From assembly GCF_002257585.1 (NCBI RefSeq), contig NZ_CP022743.1, forward strand, positions 186,001 to 250,000: DNA of 64,000 nt, in the 5' to 3' direction. This document shows, piece after piece, positions 62,240-64,000 of the stretch (the first letter of the stretch is position 1; each line of letters starts with the position of its first letter). This DNA is from Mucilaginibacter xinganensis (GTDB lineage Bacteria > Bacteroidota > Bacteroidia > Sphingobacteriales > Sphingobacteriaceae). The translations under genes and the position numbers were made by a program. The notes under the pieces are model-generated. The model was given only the letters and a program-made list of their open reading frames with translations, was not told where the DNA came from and did no database searches.

Positions 62240-63262
62240 TTACGAAGGATTTTGCGATAAATATTTCTCCCACTCCCAGGCAGATGCCATCATAATATCA
62301 ATATCCAGCGCTGCCGTCCAGTTCAACACTTTTGACGATTTGGTAACATCGCCCCAAACTTTTTCAACATCTCCGTTACGGCGCGGGCCTATTTCGTAAT
62401 TCAGCTTTACGCCGGTAGTATTTTCAAAAGCGGCTATTATTTCCAAAACTGTATTGCCATTACCTGTGCCTATGTTAAACACATCGTAACCGGAAAAATT
62501 ATCACCAGCCATTAATTTTAAAGCGGCCACATGCGCTTTCGCCAGGTCAACCACATGAATATAGTCGCGAACACAGCTGCCATCTTTGGTATTATAGTCA
62601 TTCCCGAAAACAGTAATTTTTTCGCGTTTGCCAATGGCTGTTTGTGTTATAAAAGGCACCAGGTTTTGCGGAACACCGTTAGGGAGTTCGCCAATCAGCG
62701 CGGTTTCATGCGCCCCAACCGGGTTAAAGTATCTTAATGCAACAACTTTTTGTGCATTGCCGGCAGCTACGGCATCTTTTAAGATCTCTTCGGCTATTTG
62801 CTTGGTGTTGCCATAAGGCGATTGCGCCGGTTTAACCGGTGCATCTTCAGTAACGGGCAAAATATCGGGCTGGCCATATACGGTGCAGCTTGATGAAAAA
62901 ACAAACTTCACCGGTTTGCCATTATAGGCCGCCAATAAGTTAACGAGTGAATAAATATTGTTACGGTAATACTTCAACGGGTTATGAACAGATTCGCCCA
63001 CGGCTTTAAACGCTGCAAAATGAATAATGCCATCAATGTCCGGCTCAGCCGCGGTAAACTCCGCCAGCTTTTTATCATCACAAATATCAAATTGGTAAAA
63101 GGCGGGCTTAAACCCTATGATCTTGCTCAGCTGATCAAGGATCTTGATATTTGAGTTGGAAAGGTCATCAATTATTATGGGTTCATACCCTGCGCTTACC
63201 AGTTCAACCACTGTATGCGAGCCAATGTAACCTAAACCACCTGTTACTAATATCTTAGCCAT
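62240..63262 (-). CDS. galE: UDP-glucose 4-epimerase
   Basis: 340 residues. NAD-binding GGLGYIGSHTVVEL, catalytic YGNTKQIAEE (YxxxK), and conserved HFAAFKAVGES and RYFNPVGAHE. It interconverts UDP-glucose and UDP-galactose. Its start overlaps the previous gene's stop by one base (TAATG), so translation is coupled. In a sugar-nucleotide cluster it probably serves polysaccharide synthesis; it also fits the galactose released by the GH36 enzyme at the other end of the window, though these are far apart. Confidence 0.95.
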   Translation of the reverse strand: MAKILVTGGLGYIGSHTVVELVSAGYEPIIIDDLSNSNIKILDQLSKIIGFKPAFYQFDICDDKKLAEFTAAEPDIDGIIHFAAFKAVGESVHNPLKYYRNNIYSLVNLLAAYNGKPVKFVFSSSCTVYGQPDILPVTEDAPVKPAQSPYGNTKQIAEEILKDAVAAGNAQKVVALRYFNPVGAHETALIGELPNGVPQNLVPFITQTAIGKREKITVFGNDYNTKDGSCVRDYIHVVDLAKAHVAALKLMAGDNFSGYDVFNIGTGNGNTVLEIIAAFENTTGVKLNYEIGPRRNGDVEKVWGDVTKSSKVLNWTAALDIDIMMASAWEWEKYLSQNPS

Positions 63263-64000
63263 TAGTTTTTATTAAAGTATTTAAAATCTTTATGTTGTAT
63301 TTCCTTTTCAGGCAGCGACTTAAAATAATCGTAAGTAATTTTCAAACCTTCGCTTCTCGAAACCTTTGGCTCCCAGCCTAAAATGCTTTTAGCTTTGGTA
63401 ATATCCGGGCGGCGTTGTTTAGGGTCGTCCGTAGGCAATGGCAAGCTAATGAGTTTTTGATCGGTACCGGTTAGCTTAATGATCTCCTCGCCAAATTGAC
63501 GAATCGTTATTTCATCCGGGTTGCCAATATTCATCGGCTGACTATAGTCACTGAATAATAAGCGGTAAATACCTTCAACCAAATCATCAACATAACAAAA
63601 AGAGCGGGTTTGTGAACCGTCGCCAAACATGGTTAATGATTCGCCACGCAGGGCCTGCCCTATAAAAGCAGGTAACACACGCCCGTCATTAAGCCGCATA
63701 CGCGGCCCGTAGGTATTAAATATGCGCACAATGCGGGTTTCCAGGCCGTGAAAGGTATGATAAGCCATAGTAATGGCTTCCTGGAACCGCTTTGCCTCGT
63801 CATAAACACCCCGCGGACCAACCGGGTTAACGTTGCCCCAATATTCTTCAGGCTGCGGGTTTACGCTCGGATCGCCATATACTTCAGATGTTGAGGCTAT
63901 CAGCATCCGCGCATTCTTTGAGCGGGCCAGCCCAAGCAGGTTATGTGTGCCCAGCGATCCAACTTTTAAAGTCTGGATAGGGATCTTTAAATAATCAATA
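63262..64000 (-). CDS. UDP-glucuronate decarboxylase (UXS)-like SDR, N-terminus missing (partial)
   Basis: The frame runs from the right edge to a stop at 63262, so the N-terminal part with the Rossmann GxxGxxG lies outside. Visible are [30 protein letters not shown], the catalytic [10 protein letters not shown] and the substrate-loop [17 protein letters not shown], plus NPEEY-like [14 protein letters not shown], the signature of UDP-xylose synthase/UDP-glucuronate decarboxylase (split here for length). It makes UDP-xylose from UDP-glucuronate. Coupled to galE by a one-base overlap. Confidence 0.88.
   Translation of the reverse strand, partial: IDYLKIPIQTLKVGSLGTHNLLGLARSKNARMLIASTSEVYGDPSVNPQPEEYWGNVNPVGPRGVYDEAKRFQEAITMAYHTFHGLETRIVRIFNTYGPRMRLNDGRVLPAFIGQALRGESLTMFGDGSQTRSFCYVDDLVEGIYRLLFSDYSQPMNIGNPDEITIRQFGEEIIKLTGTDQKLISLPLPTDDPKQRRPDITKAKSILGWEPKVSRSEGLKITYDYFKSLPEKEIQHKDFKYFNKN

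Noticed and set aside
1..64000. CRISPR array, rRNA operon or tRNA gene
   Set aside because: All inter-gene gaps were read; none shows regular spaced repeats with unique spacers, or a tRNA-like cloverleaf with CCA-type end, or rRNA sequence.

Overview
The window looks like the chromosome of a Bacteroidota member, most likely Sphingobacteriaceae and close to Mucilaginibacter (genus is inference). The signs are Bacteroidota-type promoters (TAnnTTTG) in front of many genes, mostly without Shine-Dalgarno sites; the long form of IspG; a SecA of about 1,100 residues; an isoleucyl-tRNA synthetase with the 'GIHH' signature; DUF4369-thioredoxin proteins; and the futalosine route to menaquinone (MqnB, MqnD). 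No tRNA, rRNA, CRISPR array, integrase or intact insertion sequence was found.

Layout. 1-10,050: a partial DUF2252 gene, a secreted GH36 alpha-galactosidase and a secreted amidohydrolase, then an ECF sigma factor with an overlapping membrane protein and an outer-membrane protein, an orphan ABC ATPase, a PoxB-type pyruvate oxidase and a small monooxygenase-like protein. 10,050-31,100: mainly housekeeping genes (AraC regulator, ispG, M20 amidohydrolase, SPOR protein, secA, purD, two tandem DUF4369-thioredoxins, an arginase-fold protein with lost metal ligands, aldo/keto reductase, methyltransferase, dinB). 31,300-35,010: a secreted DUF1080 protein and a Gfo/Idh/MocA oxidoreductase (sugar catabolism), a small lipoprotein and a divergent FAD-synthetase-like protein.

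35,010-43,120 is the accessory region. It is visibly AT-rich in two blocks and crowded with short repeats. It holds a SUKH-like (SMI1/KNR4) protein, an outer-membrane barrel, a two-helix membrane protein, and a tightly overlapping three-gene operon: an ABC/AAA-type ATPase, a DUF4435 (TOPRIM-like) protein and a DUF262/DUF1524-like protein. The first two resemble the AriA/AriB pair of the PARIS anti-phage system. The third, GmrSD-like, gene makes this a candidate extended or undescribed defence system and is the main discovery lead. Direct repeats of ATTTAAGCAT...CGTTTAG lie at 35,606 and 42,631, on either side of the block.

43,120-64,000 returns to core genes: ileS-dksA-like-lspA, a LysE transporter, a DUF2157 membrane protein, the mqnB-mqnD-truB-ribF cluster, a PTPS/QueD-folE pair, fabD, a very large multi-membrane-span histidine kinase, a MacB-like permease, and the end of a surface-polysaccharide locus (CpsB-type phosphatase, rmlB, galE, and a UDP-glucuronate decarboxylase cut by the window edge).
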